A stretch of 64,000 bases of DNA from contig JH720313.1 of assembly GCA_000231825.2 (NCBI GenBank), positions 189,522 through 253,521 of the forward strand. Reading direction: 5' to 3'. Within the stretch, counting starts at the first letter, position 1, and every line of letters begins with the position of its first letter. The position numbers and the translations under genes are program-made. The notes below the pieces were generated by a model that was not told the DNA's origin, did not search any database, and worked only from the letters and a program-made list of their open reading frames with translations. This DNA comes from Tetrahymena elliotti 4EA. Lineage: Eukaryota; Ciliophora; Oligohymenophorea; Hymenostomatida; Tetrahymenidae. Shown one piece after another: positions 24,280 through 36,920 of this stretch.

Positions 24280-26313
24280 CTTCACTATTGATAGGTTTTA
24301 CTGTATATATTTTTAATAATAAAAGTGAAATCATTATTATAATATTTAAATAGTAAAAAAAAACAGTAGTTATGCAAATGTATATTAGATATAATTCATT
24401 GGTTTATTTTAAAAAATCTATTATTTTGATATTTTTTGTCAATTTTTTGATTCTTAAAAGCATATTTTATTTTTTTGAGAAAATATATTTCATCACTCAA
24501 TTATTTAGATATTAAATAATCTTAGAATAATACTGTACAAATTTGGGATAATTACTCTGCTAAATATGTGGCATGTTTAGGACGTTTAGTGGATAAAAGA
24601 TAAAATTTCTAAGAATAAAAATTTGAGACCTGTTTAATAATATTTTTTATGAGATTCTTAATTTTATATTAATTTTAATTATTTTGTTCATTTTGTTCAT
24701 GATATTAATTTATTTATATGTACTTTTTAAGAAGAATTTTAATAGAATATAATTTTTTGTTTATTCAAAAATATTTATTGAGTTCTTTTTTGTCAAAACT
24801 GTAAAAAGAAAATAATTTTTTCTTTAAAAATTTAGATGACCCACTTATGTATTTTTAACTTTTTTATGTTTTAGCTTAGATTTATTAGTGCTCCTTGATT
24901 ATGTTTTCTAAACTCTTCAATTTTTTTTGAGAATTCTTATTTAGATCAAATTAATATTCCTTTATTCAATTTTCTTTAAAATGAATGAAATTATTGCCAT
25001 TCTTACTTAGAGATAATTGATTTTAGATGGTATTATTATGAAATTTATCAGTCTATAGTTAAATTTCTTACTAAGTAAGTAACCATATGAATTATTATTT
25101 AAATTGTAGCTAAAAACAAATTCCTTCCAAAAATTAGATAAAAAAAAAAGGGAGAATTTAAATAAAAATTACAAATTCTTATTACTTTAGTTTTCAAATG
25201 ATTATTGAATTTCCTACTTAGTTTTAATTATTTAATAACATAAGTAAATTGTAAAATTGATGCTATTTTCTATTATCAAGTTTGTATAAATTATTTCAAT
25301 AAATATTATTCATAAAAAGCTAAAAAGTATCATTAAGGTATTTTATATTTTTTTAAAAATATAATCTTACTCAAAAATTTATTTAAAATATAAAAACTGA
25401 TAGAAATTGGATTGTAAATTCTTTCTATTTTTTCTTAACTTTATTTAATACAGTAAAATCTTTTATAATAATTTGTTATGAAATTTTCCTTATTCAATGC
25501 CAAATTATTTCAAACAGATTAATGAATAAAAGAATTTGTAAAATATAAGATTTTGGTTTAATAACTTCGAAATTTCAACTACCCTAAAACCTCATTCTCT
25601 TGTTCCTCGTTTCGTGTAAATGAGGGAACGAATGACTGTGAGGTGATTTAAAAAAATAAGGCTAACCCTCACTGATTCGTTGGCATACCTAAAATGAGGT
25701 TTTATTGTATTATTTGATCAAAAAATAAAATAAGAAATTTTATTTAAATTTTTGTCATTGTACCTTACCTTTGAGAGGTTTATACTAGTCAATTTTTTTT
25801 CTTTTTAATTTATTAATTTTTGCCTCTGTTTTCTTAGACTAATAATCATTCAAGGATTACAACATTCAAGTTGATCAAAGCTAAATAATTTATTTAGATG
25901 AACTGTAAAAACATTTGAAACTCAACCTAAAACAGATTAAAATTATTTTTTAGTAATGTAAAAACTCATAATACATTTACCTTTTATCTCTAAAAATTAA
26001 AGATTACTAATTTTAATAAAAATAAGTTTTAAAAATAAAACTATTACCAATAATACATTATTCTTCTCATATTTTTATTAATTAATTAATCAACTTTTAA
26101 AATAAACAAATTTATCAACAAAAAATGAAAACATATGATTTTTAATAAAAGAAATGAAATTGAGTAATAAAAATATATAAAAACTTGTATAAAAATCTTG
26201 CATAAAAAACTAAAAATAATATTTAAGATTTAATTTATTAAATATTTTTGAAAGATTGCTTAATAAATTTAATTTCTTGTAATTTTATATAGAACTTTAG
26301 TAAATGTTTTCAT
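24280..26313. other. gene-poor AT-rich stretch
   Basis: About 2 kb with no convincing gene. A short plus-strand patch near 24530-24620 translates to protein-like sequence but lacks a start and splice context. The only clear structure is the fold-back element at 25585-25704. Confidence 0.4.
25585..25704. repeat. 120-bp fold-back element with nested inverted repeats
   Basis: The ends are a perfect 12-bp inverted repeat (TAAAACCTCATT at 25585-25596, its complement at 25693-25704). Inside are further complementary pairs: GTTCCTC with GAGGGAAC, and a ~19-bp imperfect pair formed by the stretch with AACGAAT...TGAGG near 25627-25645 and the complement CCCTCA...ATTCGTT near 25666-25682. The GC content is far above the flanks. 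No target-site duplication is obvious. It could be a miniature inverted-repeat element, a structured RNA, or a developmentally processed sequence. It does not fold as a tRNA. Confidence 0.6.
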
Positions 26314-26937
26314 TCATTTTCTGTAAAAATTGATTTCTTTGATTAATGATTTGTCAACACAGCACTCTTTGAGGTATGATATAAAATGTAAATGTTACTA
26401 GATGTTTTTGACTTTACTTTTATGTAATTCGTAAGCTGCTTCAAAAGTTAAAAAATATTCAAAACCTCTTCCATAGTTTTTGTGTTCTATTATTCGAATG
26501 AGCTAGCAATTATTATAAGTTAATTTGTTGAAGAATCTATTGACAAGTCTCTTTGAATAATCAACAGGCTTTTACATTATGAATTCAGAAAGTATTTCAA
26601 CATTTTATTTTTTGGTTAAAAAATTTTTAAACTACTTTAATATATTTTTTATAAGATTATTAGATGAGAATTTATTTCTAAAATCAAGCATATCTAATTT
26701 ATTTTAATTGATCCTTTCTTCATTTACATTAAATTCCTTTTGAACAGAGCTCTTTTTTAATTGCTTTTTTTTAAAAACTTAACTAGGTTACATATATGTC
26801 TATGTAATTTTTTCTTCTTCAGAACTCTAAAAAGAAAATTAGCATTCTTAGTCTTATTGCTGGTAATCAGCAAGATTAGATTCTTAATTATTATTGCAGC
26901 ATTCATAATTTTAAAATGCCTATTTTTGATTCACCAT
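26314..26937 (-). CDS. unrecognised protein, duplicated family member 1
   Basis: A single exon of 207 codons from MVNQKQAFQNYECC to TGA. The first ~90 residues are Q/N-rich and variable. The C-terminal ~115 are shared with the gene at 31924-32532: NNLIKNILKQ, FLTKKQN, ILSEFIM, YSKRLVNRFF, NYGRGFEYFLTFE, and LKECCVDKSLIKEI near the end. The conserved part is predicted helical with paired aromatic positions and a Cys-Cys pair. No known domain is recognised. Conservation of the C-terminal block and drift of the N-terminus fit a real, selected protein. The frame is open somewhat upstream of this ATG, so a longer N-terminus is possible. Confidence 0.7.
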
Positions 26938-29012
26938 TTCTTGAAAAAACTCTAATCTTTTTAAATAATTTTGTTGATTTGATAAGGTTATTTAATTTAT
27001 TATAATTATTATATTATCTTAAAAATCAATTAATCAAGCATTGCTTTAATTTAAGCAACAGATTAAGCTATAAACAATAATTCCTTTTTATTTACTTATT
27101 GAAATATCCATTAGTTAATACTTGATCTATTCTATTGATTAGTTTTTATTAATTAATTTATTTTTGTGGCCGAAAAAAATACAATTTTTCATCTCTTGAA
27201 TTAAAAATTATGTTTATTTGAAAATTAGTAAAATAGTGTTCTGCGAAAATCTAAAATAAAACTTTGTAAACTTCACAAGCAATCAAATAATATCATAACT
27301 ACTTCAAAATTTAATAGCATTTTGACATAATTATTAGTAATAATTATATTTTATGTCATTATTAAAATAATAAAATTTTGTTTTGTTTTTTATTACTTCA
27401 AAATTTACTACCTTTATTAAATTATACTATATCTCCTCACTCATTCAAATCAAAGCTTATTTTTAGAGATGATAATTGATAAAATTTTCTAATTTTTAAA
27501 TTTCTTAAGTATTTTAGATCAATTACAGACTGATGATTTATGAGGAAAAAGATTATTTAGAAAAATATATTGCATCATGAATTTTAAAAAGTTAGAAATT
27601 TATCAATCAAATAAAAATATTATCTTATCAGTCACACAAACAAATCAATCAAAAGTGAAAATTAACTAAATACCCACAAGCTATCTATTATTTTTGTTTC
27701 ATTACCTAAAATTGTGCAATCTTGAATTATTAACCAAAAATTTAAATATTAATTTTTTTGTGATATGAACTCAATTTTTCTGATATTTTAACTAAATTTT
27801 ATCATTTTTAAGATATTTAGGCTTAATGTCTTATTTTTATTTATCTTTTGTTGATTACTACATTTTACTACAAAATTTCTTTTAAATTTTAATAGAGTTT
27901 ACATTTTGAGTATGCTTTTAATATATTGGTTATATTTAAAATAATGGATGGAAACATACTTCTATTTACTTTTGTAATCTATTATAAAAATATTTTTTTT
28001 CTTAATTTTAAAAGAAATAATTTAAGTAACATAGATTTTTATAATATTTTTCATACTTTATTTATCATTTAAGACCATTTTAAAATTTTATTTTGAGAAT
28101 TTTAAATAATAAATTGCTGCGTTTAATTGGAATGGTAGCAATTTAAATTTAATATTAATTATCTTCATAAAAGAAGTAAGAGACCATAATAATACTAAGA
28201 AAATAATAATTGGTTACAAGGATCTGATTCTTGTGACAGATCCTTGATTTGTGAAATGATTATTTATTCTTCTTTACTTGTTAATCATTAAATAATTTCT
28301 ATCTAAATATCTAAAAATAATCATCAAACTTATTTTTTATTAATCTAGCAACTAAGCCAAAATTTGGTTTATTTTTTAGAAAAAATTTGTTCTGTATTTT
28401 AACAATATATTAAAAAATAATTAATTATTGAAAGTAAGATTAAAAAATATTTATTTTATGTAGTAAATAATCATTTTTAATTTAGTTAAGTCCCTAAAAT
28501 AAATACTATTTTTATAAAGTACTTCCACTTTAATCAAGATTCGTGAAATTGTTAAAAAAAATTTGAACATAAAATCATGTTTCCAAAAAGAGAGGAATGA
28601 GAAAAAATGATAATATTACAGTGAAATTAAAAAATTTTATAAAGCAAAATTCCATTAAAAAATCAAGTGATTTGAGGCCAAGTTTTTTGAAGGATTATAA
28701 AAAACATATTTTATTTAATAGTAAAAAAGAGAAATAAATAAAGCGAACTTAAATTCATTTCCTCCATATTTAACCATCTAAAATCCTCCTCCACCCCTCT
28801 TAACTTCGAATAATAGTATGATTCTTCAAAAAAAGTAAATTCATTATAAGTGTAAAATTAAAAATTAAATAATTTTTATTAGATTTAGAATATATTATCA
28901 AAGAAGAGATTTATTTTTAAAAGTTAATTTGAATGTAAATAAAGAATAATTTTAATCAAAAACAAAGGTTTAAATTTGTATCTTTGGTAAATTTTTGTCT
29001 TTTTTTTCTTGT
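26938..29012. other. gene-poor AT-rich stretch
   Basis: No gene is supported on either strand. Two local oddities are a perfect 10-bp hairpin near 28217 and a pyrimidine-rich patch near 28755-28800 (CCTCC runs). A minus-strand frame through that patch is open but not convincing. Confidence 0.4.
28217..28246. repeat. perfect 10-bp hairpin
   Basis: CAAGGATCTG, a 10-base loop (ATTCTTGTGA), then CAGATCCTTG. A perfect GC-containing stem is unusual in this AT-rich spacer. No gene neighbours it closely enough to suggest a terminator; a small structured transcript or relic is possible. Confidence 0.55.
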
Positions 29013-29117
29013 TCACAATTCTTTTTGATCTCTTTATTAAAGTTTGTTTATGAATTCTTTATCAACACTGCATTCTTTAAGGAATGATATAAAATCTATA
29101 AAACTAGTAATTGAGCA
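29013..29117 (-). pseudogene. truncated relic of the 26314/31924 family
   Basis: A 34-codon minus-strand frame matches the C-terminal end of the duplicated family: FISFLKECSVDKEF with a stop shortly after, against FISYLKECCVDKSL and FISFLKECCANKEL in the two complete copies. One of the paired cysteines has become Ser. Upstream the frame is closed by a TGA and the rest of the domain is missing. It lies between the two intact copies, as expected for a decayed third duplicate. Confidence 0.6.
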
Positions 29118-31923
29118 TCATTTTAATTCAAGTAATTTGTTTAAGATCAAAATAAATTACACTTTTTATTTTTTTATTTTGAAGTCTTAAATTATCAATT
29201 AATTCATCTTCTTTTTTTGGTAAATAACTTTTATCTGTTTAACTTTAGAACTGTAATCAAAGGAGGTTTGTAGATATTAAATTAAAAAATAATTAAATTT
29301 TTTTATGATTTGATTGATATAAACAAATAAAATAGAAAACTCTAGTAATGAATAAAACTTTTTATTAAAGATTGCATAGAAGAAATTAATAAAATAATAG
29401 AGGATGAATATCAACTTGTAAAAACTGTATCAACATATGCAATTAAATATATATTTTTCAATCTTTAAATAGATAATATTATACTATTTATTTCTTATTA
29501 TACCATAAATCCTCACTATTAAGAATTTACCCCTGACTCATTTTGATTAAATTAAGTGGGTTTAATTATCAAATTTATTTAGAACCTTAATTAAATAATA
29601 GCATGATTTAAGAGAAAATAGAGTATTTAAATAAATATCATTAATCTTAGTCTAAGTAAGAAATTTATCAAAATTGTCAAAATATTACTTTATAAATCTT
29701 AAAAAAAGAAAACTAAAAGTGAAAATTAATTACTTTTATTTAATTCAGCAAAATTTATTCATTCTTGAATTATTAATAAAGAAAATTATTAAATGATTAT
29801 CTTTACTATCTTTAATCTTTAGATGCATAATATCCAATCTTTAAAAAAATATAATTCTACAAATTTTATTTATGGATGATCTTTTTTTCTAAATCTTTAA
29901 AAAATAATATTTTTCTTCTTTATATTCTAAATAAAATAAATCAAATTCTTCTTATTTATTTTATTTCTTTTATACTCTAGTTCACTTAGTAATATCAAAA
30001 ATATAAATTAATAATCATTTTAACTATTATTATTAATATTTAATTTATAAATATTTAAACACAAAAATAAACATTTAAAATGATTCTAAATATTTTACAA
30101 TTTTATTTTAGGATGACATAAAATTATATCATAAAAAGAACTTATTTAATTATCTTTTTTTTTGTTAGCATTTAAACTAGTATCAATCTTATTTTAATTT
30201 TTAGCTTTTTGTCAAAAACCAATCAAGCTTTTTTGAACAAGCTTTGATAAAATAAAATTTTGTAAAATAAATTAAATGCATTTTTTATGATACTCACTTT
30301 CATTAATAATTTCATTATTTTATATTATAAATGTACTTTTAATTCGCTTTTTATCTCAAAATCCTCAACATTTTTGCTATCATAAAAAAATACTTTAATT
30401 GGTAAGGAAAGATTAAACTAAAAAGTAATATTCTCACAATCCTTATTATTTCTATCAAAATTAGATACTTCCTAAATCATTTTATAAAATTATATATTTA
30501 TAATTTACTTTCATTTTTTTGAATAAACTCTAATATTTCATAAAATAGTAATATGATTAATAATCCTAAAATTATTAAGGCTTATTTGATAAAAATAAAT
30601 AGTTTATGGAAGCATAATTTTAGAATATTAAAATAAAAAATACTTTAGAGTTTTATTATATTTCTTATTAGTTTTTCTTCATTAAAGAAAAAATGCATTT
30701 TTTAACAAAAAAAAAGATAAAGTATAAATTAAAAAAATAGTAATAAATTAAAGAAATTAAACAATTTTTTAAATAATTCATGTCTATTGTTAAAAAAATT
30801 CTTCAAAAATCATAGTAAATTTATTGAACTCTTTCTTTATACAAAAAATAATATGAATAAAAACTAATTCAAAGATAAATTTTAACACATTATTTAAGGG
30901 TTAAATAATGTTAGGTAGTTAAATAACTGATATTAAAAATGAGCCAGTGAATTTCAAAATTAAAAACCTATTAAAGTTACTAATCTAAATGTTAGTAAAT
31001 TAGGTAAAATCAGATATCTAATTTTGCAAAAAAGCTAGGTCTTGAACTGTCACATTTGTAAATATTTGATATTTGATAAATAATTAGGAAAAATTGTAAG
31101 CTGTTACCTTAAATTTACTTTTCATAACTTTTACAGCTCATATTATTACTATTTTTTATTTTAAAATATCTTATTTAAAACATACTTAAATAATAAGCTA
31201 GCTTCTTCAAATTAAGTTATGATGATATTTAATTTTTTACAAAATGTACTTAGCTATTTTTTTGTTATTAATTTTACATCAAATTCTTTCTTTAAAACCT
31301 TAACCATTTAAAAGAATTCCTTTTAACTTTTTTATTCTCAAAACTCTTCTAAAAAGCCTTATATTTATCACTTTTAGCTGTTAGATTTTGCTAAGAAAAC
31401 AAGAGGTGAGGGATTTTATTGTGGCTTTAAGATAATTAAAATCCTAAGATTTGAGCCTATTCTAAAATTTTAAATGTAATAGTTATTAAAAATAATAAGG
31501 CTGTCTTCGAATAAAAAATTGGGGTAAATTCTTGTTAATTAATATTTGGATTTTTAGCATATAGAAGGTTTTGAGATTTTAAGAAATAAAAATAATATAT
31601 TCTTTAATTTCACAAAGAAAAAGAGCTTTAATATTGAGAAATAATAAAAGATCATTTTTTTAATGGCAAAATAAATATCATTTAATAATTTATAATCTTG
31701 ACAAATAAAATAAAAGCAGAAACTAATTGCAAACAATAGTTATTTAAATTGGGAGAATAATTTATGGATTGTTTGAATTTTTAATTAATATGTTTGATAA
31801 AATTAATGTAAATTAGATTCATTAGAGTTTTTTTAATTTATGAATAAAAAACAACAAATGTTTAGATAAAAATGAAAGAAATAAAAGATTAAATAAAAAA
31901 CTGCTGAACAGAAATATCAATTT
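29118..31923. other. gene-poor AT-rich stretch
   Basis: Nearly 3 kb with no supported gene. Open frames here are short and of low complexity. Slightly GC-richer islands near 30900-31060 and 31370-31500 do not resolve into coding sequence or a recognisable RNA. Confidence 0.4.
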
Positions 31924-32532
31924 TCATTTTTTGTAAAAAATAATTTCATTGATTAATTCTTTATTAGCACAGCATTCTTTAAGAAATGATATAAATTTCA
32001 AATGTTGTTGTAAATTCTTCACTCTACTTTTTAATAATTAATCAAAAGATTCAAATGTTAAGAAATACTCAAGACCTTTCCCGTAATTTCTATGTTATAT
32101 TATTTTTACCAGCTAATTATTATTATAGTATATTCTTTCAAAATATCTTTTAACTAGCTTCTTTGAATATTCGATTGGCCTTTCCATAATAAATTCAGAT
32201 AGTATCTAACTATTCTATTTTTTAGTTAAAAATTTGTAATATTGTTTTAGTATGTTTTTGATGAGATTGTTTGTTTTAAACTTATATATTTCTAAGAAAT
32301 TATTTTCATTTTTCATTTATTTAAATAACATCTAATCATTCTGAAAAGAATTTTGGTTTGAATTTTTATCTCTAAATGTCTAGTGAGTTTATTTAAATTC
32401 GTTATTAGAAATACTATTATTCGAATCCAAATTTATGGAAGGAAAGATATCAATTTTATCTTATTTGTCATAACAGTTAAAATTATTATTATTATTTTAA
32501 TGGTTGATGTGGCTTTTTAAACTTTTTTCCAT
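31924..32532 (-). CDS. unrecognised protein, duplicated family member 2
   Basis: A single exon of 202 codons (MEKSLKSHINHQ...). It is the paralogue of the gene at 26314-26937. The C-terminal block is shared almost position for position: NNLIKNILKQYYKFLTKKQN, ILSEFIMERPIEYSKKLVKR, NYGKGLEYFLTFE, LKFISFLKECCANKELINEI. The N-terminal ~85 residues are Asn/Ser-rich and unalignable. The two genes end with the same motif, a short FY-K and then TGA. No function is recognised. Strand and order relative to copy 1 are preserved, with the relic between them. Confidence 0.72.
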
Positions 32533-34201
32533 TTTTAAAAAATGTTTAAAAAAATTTGCTTATTTTTTTCTTTTTGAATTTTATCTATTCTTTATTATTA
32601 CTAGATAAAAAATTGGCATTAATAGATAGTTTGATCACAATAAAAAAGTGAATTGGTTTTAAAAACACGATTTCTTTTTGAATTTTGATTTAACACTACT
32701 TTATTTTATTCTTGTTTTTCTTGTTAAAAAGAATACTGTTTAAAAAAATAGTGTGTTTTTAGAAAAATAAATTATTACCTCAGTAAAATGATCAATAAAC
32801 TTTGAAGAGGGGAATTGTATTTGAACGTCATCTGATTATAAATTAGAAGATTGTTTCATAATTAAATTTTTCAACATTACTCTAAATTACTTTATGAAAA
32901 GTGATTCGTTTTTTTAGAAAATACTTTTCTAATAATTGAGATATTTTAATAATTACTTTGTATTATTTCTTCTCCTGATGAAGTGTTATACTTAAATTTC
33001 ATATTGGTCAAAAATTATATTTTCTTCATTGTATTTTTTCATTATCTGTATTCTTCTTAAAATATCACATATTAATGATGTTAAGCTCTTTTTTTAAATA
33101 AATCAAGATAATTAGTTACTTTTTTTAATTCTTTCTGATTTAATATGATGATTATTATCCTTAATATAAATCTATTTAAATTATAAGCACAAATATGTTA
33201 TATATTTTACTATTGCCATAATATAAATTTTGGTATAATGGCCTAGGAAATTTAAGTATATTTATTTTTTATTTTCTTATCTTCTTAATTTTAAGTTGGT
33301 ATTATAAATAAAAACATCAAAGAGAAATAATTTATGTTTTAATCATTTTTTTAAAAATTTAATAAAAAATAAAACTTTTTTTAAATTATTAGTTATTATG
33401 CAAAATTTACTTTTGTTTTTTCTTTATAATTATTTTTAAAATTAAAAGGATTCTTAGCAATATGCTGAAAAGAGCAGTAATAAATAAAAACCTATGAATT
33501 AAAATAATTAGAAATATTTTTTAAAATATTTAAATTATCTCAATCTGATTTATTTTAATATTTTCTTAAGTATAATTTTGAAATTGAAATTAGATTTACT
33601 AACTGATCTCTTTATTGATAATTTTAATATAACTTTTTTCCTCTTTAAAAAAAATTAAATAATACTTTCTCAAAATTAAAGTATCAATTCCACCTAATAT
33701 TTAAAACATTTTTAAAAAAATTTATGAAGATTGATTTATTTTTAAGATATTTTTCAATTCTATGCAAATAAAGTAAAAAAAATATTTAGTAATTAAATTT
33801 TAGAAATTTGGTGAATATGAAACACACAAACAATATAGATTACATTTTTTAATTTTAAAATTACCATTATGAAATTTAATCAAATATATTGATTAAACAA
33901 ATATTTTAAGTGCTTTTGATTAAGTTTAATTTTTTATTGAGACAAATCATTTAGAAAGATATTAACTATTTAAAATAACCAATATTTTTATTATTTAGTA
34001 CAAAACTAAATTGTAATAATAGGAAATTAGTAAATTTAGTTTAGAAATAATACTTTTTTGTTCTAAAGAATATTATTAATTTATTGAGACTTTATTAATT
34101 TAAATCATTTTGAAAAATAGATATTTCAAAATTATTTTCAAAAATTTCATTCTTGTTCAAGCTGATTTTCTTAAATTTTTAAATGTTTCTTTTTAAAATT
34201 C
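32533..34201. other. gene-poor AT-rich stretch
   Basis: It contains the promoter of the gene ending at 31924 and the 3' flank of six-Cys copy B. No further gene or structure is supported. Confidence 0.4.
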
Positions 34202-35185
34202 TCATTCTACTTTTGTATATAATAGAAAAATTTCTTCTCTAAAAGTTACTAAAATAAGTTTGAAAGCTGGATATACAAGCATATTGGAAGGAAAAAACGT
34301 TAAGATTATTAATGCTATTAATCCTAACCTAGGATAATAAACAGGTTTATCAAATACTATAACAGCGAAGAAATATGATTCTCTTAAATTTAATCTATTT
34401 TTAGAATTATGATAGCTCTTGTCTCTATTTTCTCTAAAATATACATAGCATGACCTATTCTGAGTTAATTATTCATAGCTTTACTTGTTTCTAGGTTGAC
34501 ACATCCAAGAAGAGAGCTTTATGTTACTGAAATTGTATGGGCTACTCCAACTTTTACCATATTTCGAACACTTTCCTCTTACTCTAAGATTTCTTTTTGT
34601 ATTTAAGGTGTTAATTTCATCTTTTTACTAAATTTTCAGTAATCTAACTCTTTTATTATATGGAGTATCATAAGAGGATCCTACATCATCACAATAAATT
34701 TTATCATATTTAGAAACACTATTATAATTATTTGGATTATTCCATTAATCGCTTGTGCAGGCATGCCCTAAAAACTTTTGTTGTTCATATTCAAAATCTA
34801 CATAAAGAATAGTGTAAACTTCATAGCTAGCTTGTGCCATAGGAGCGATACCAATAACTTAACAATTTTCTACTTTTTCATAGGTTATTGAATGAATAGG
34901 ATTCATGATTCCAAAGTAGACTCCCAAAAATATAGGAAGTGTTACTAATGAAAGAATAAAATTAAATGCAATGCAACAGGATTTAGCTTACCTGCCCAAA
35001 ATTTTAGAACAATCAATTAAAAATTATAAAGCATTTAATGATAATATTAAAGGAAGAAACTCTATAAAAACATCTCCTAATTCATCAACAAGGCTAAAGG
35101 AAATCTAGAATATTGCAATAAAAACTGAAGAAAATATGAAAGCGAGGTATTTAATTTTTAATTTCTTAACTTTATATGGAACCAT
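34202..35185 (-). CDS. four-span six-cysteine membrane protein, copy B
   Basis: A single exon of 327 codons. Nearly identical to copy C through most of its length and clearly related to copy A. Spans lie near the N-terminus (FIFSSVFIAIFQISFSL), around residues 45-60 and 80-100, and near the C-terminus (LGLIALIILTFFPSNMLVYP). The inter-span loop keeps the six cysteines (VENC, HACTSDQW, YCD, GKC, SWMCQPRN, RSCY). The basic start MVPYKVKKLKIK is shared with copy C and suggests a cytosolic N-terminus. Function is unknown. It is transcribed in the same direction as copy C with 430 nt between them. Confidence 0.78.
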
Positions 35186-36920
35186 ATTTCTACTTTTAAT
35201 TATCTATTGGGTATTTTCTTATTTTTATATGGTAATTATTAAATCTTTAATTTTTGATAATCTTCTCAATGCAATTTTAAATTATTGAATATATACTGAT
35301 AAATATATATATAGAAAAATGCAATTAAATCTGACATCTATTTTCATCAATTTCATAAATGAATTTAATAACTAAAAGAATCTTCCAATCTTTTAAATTA
35401 ACTTAGTTTTACTATTTAATTTTTCTAAATAAACTAATAAAAAAGTTAAGAACATATTAATTCACTATTGTCAATATAAAATGGTGATTTTTTTTTATTC
35501 TAATGATCTCATTTTAATTCTAACAAAACTTATTTTAAAAATACTAAATCTATAATTCTCCTGTAATATTTAAACTAATCAAGTTCAATTTTTTAAGTAA
35601 TTTAAGGATAAAAATTCACTTTCCACTTTGATAATTTTATTCTACTTTTGCAAATAGTAGAAAAATCTCATCTCTAAATTTTAATAAAATGTGTTTGAAA
35701 ATTGGATATACAAGCATATTGGATGGATAAAATGTTAATATTATTAATGCTATTAATCCTAGCCTAGGGTAATACACAGGTTTATCAAATACAACCATAG
35801 CGAAGAAATAAGTTTCTCTCAAGTTTAATCTATTTTTAGAGTTTTAATAACTCTTTTCTCTAATTTCTCTAAAATTTACATAGCATGACCTATTCTAAGT
35901 TAACTATTCATAACTTTATTTATTTCTAGGTTGACACATCCAAGAAGATAACTTTATGTTACTGAAAGTGTATGGGCTAGCCCAACTTTTTCCTGTTTAT
36001 GAACACTTTCCTCTTACTCTAAGATTTCTTTTAGTATAAGAGGCGCTGATTTCTTCTTTTTAACTCTACTAAGTTTTCAGTAATCTGACTCTTTTATTAT
36101 ATGGAGTATCATAAGAGGATCCAACATCATCGCAAGCAATTTTATCATATTTTGAAACGCTATTATAATTACTTGAATTATCCCATTAATCGCTTGTGCA
36201 GGCATGCCCTAAAAATTTTTATTATTCATATTCAAAATCTACATAAAGAATCGAATAAACTTCATAGCTAGCTTATGCCATCGGAGCAATACCAATAACT
36301 TAACAATTTTCCACTTTTTCATAATGTATAGAATGAACAGGGTTCATGATTCCAAAGTAGACTCCCAAAAAAATAGGAAGTGTTATTAGCGAAAGAATCA
36401 AATTAAATACAAAGCAATAACATTTTGCTTTGCCATCAAAGCAAATTTTAGACCAATCAATTAAAAATTATAAAGCATTTAATGATAAAATTAAAGGAAG
36501 AAACTCTATAAAAACAAATCCTAGTTCATCAACAAGACTAAAACCAATCTAGAATATTGCAATAAATATTGCAGAAAATAGGAAAGCAAGGAATTTAACT
36601 TTTAATTTCTGAACTTTACAAGGAACCATATTACTCTTTTTTATTTTGTATTAAAAAAATCTTTTTTTTAAATAATAATTATTAAATATTTAATTTTTGA
36701 TAATCTTTTAAATGTAATTTTAAATTATTCAAGACATACTGACTGATATATATAGAAACATTAAATTAAATCTGACATCTATTTTTATCGATTTTATAAA
36801 CGAATATAATAGCTAAAAGAATCTTCTAATATTTTAATTAATTTAGTTTTACTATTTCCTTTTATAAACTATTAATAAAGTAAAGAATAAATTAATTAAC
36901 TATTATCAATAAATAATGGT
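34204..36920. repeat. tandem duplication of gene plus 5' flank (two ~1.3-kb units)
   Basis: Unit 1 (about 34204-35490) and unit 2 (about 35638-36920) are colinear. Similarity begins at the last codons of copies B and C and continues ~300 nt beyond both start codons into non-coding DNA; shared landmarks include AATCTGACATCTATTTT and a matching CTATT(G/A)TCAAT. Similarity in non-coding flanks implies a recent event, since such AT-rich spacer would drift quickly. Confidence 0.75.
35616..36629 (-). CDS. four-span six-cysteine membrane protein, copy C
   Basis: A single exon of 337 codons, ten longer than copy B. Eight of the extra residues come from a C-terminal extension past the point where B stops: copy C has a TAA (Gln) and continues to TGA. 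Start MVPCKVQKLKVK. Same spans and same six loop cysteines as A and B, including HACTSDQWDN and SWMCQPRNK. Differences from B are scattered substitutions, many conservative, so both copies are probably still under selection. No function is recognised. Confidence 0.78.

Noticed and set aside
24530..24620. Protein-like patch on the plus strand (WDNYSAKYVACLGRLVDK)
   Set aside because: No start codon, no splice context and no continuation on either side; too short to call.
25560..25710. Fold-back considered as a tRNA gene
   Set aside because: The stems do not give an acceptor/D/anticodon/T arrangement and no T-loop consensus (GGTTCRANTCC) is present.
31554..31736. Phe-rich 60-residue minus-strand ORF
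   Set aside because: Low-complexity translation of T/A runs with no codon structure; expected by chance.
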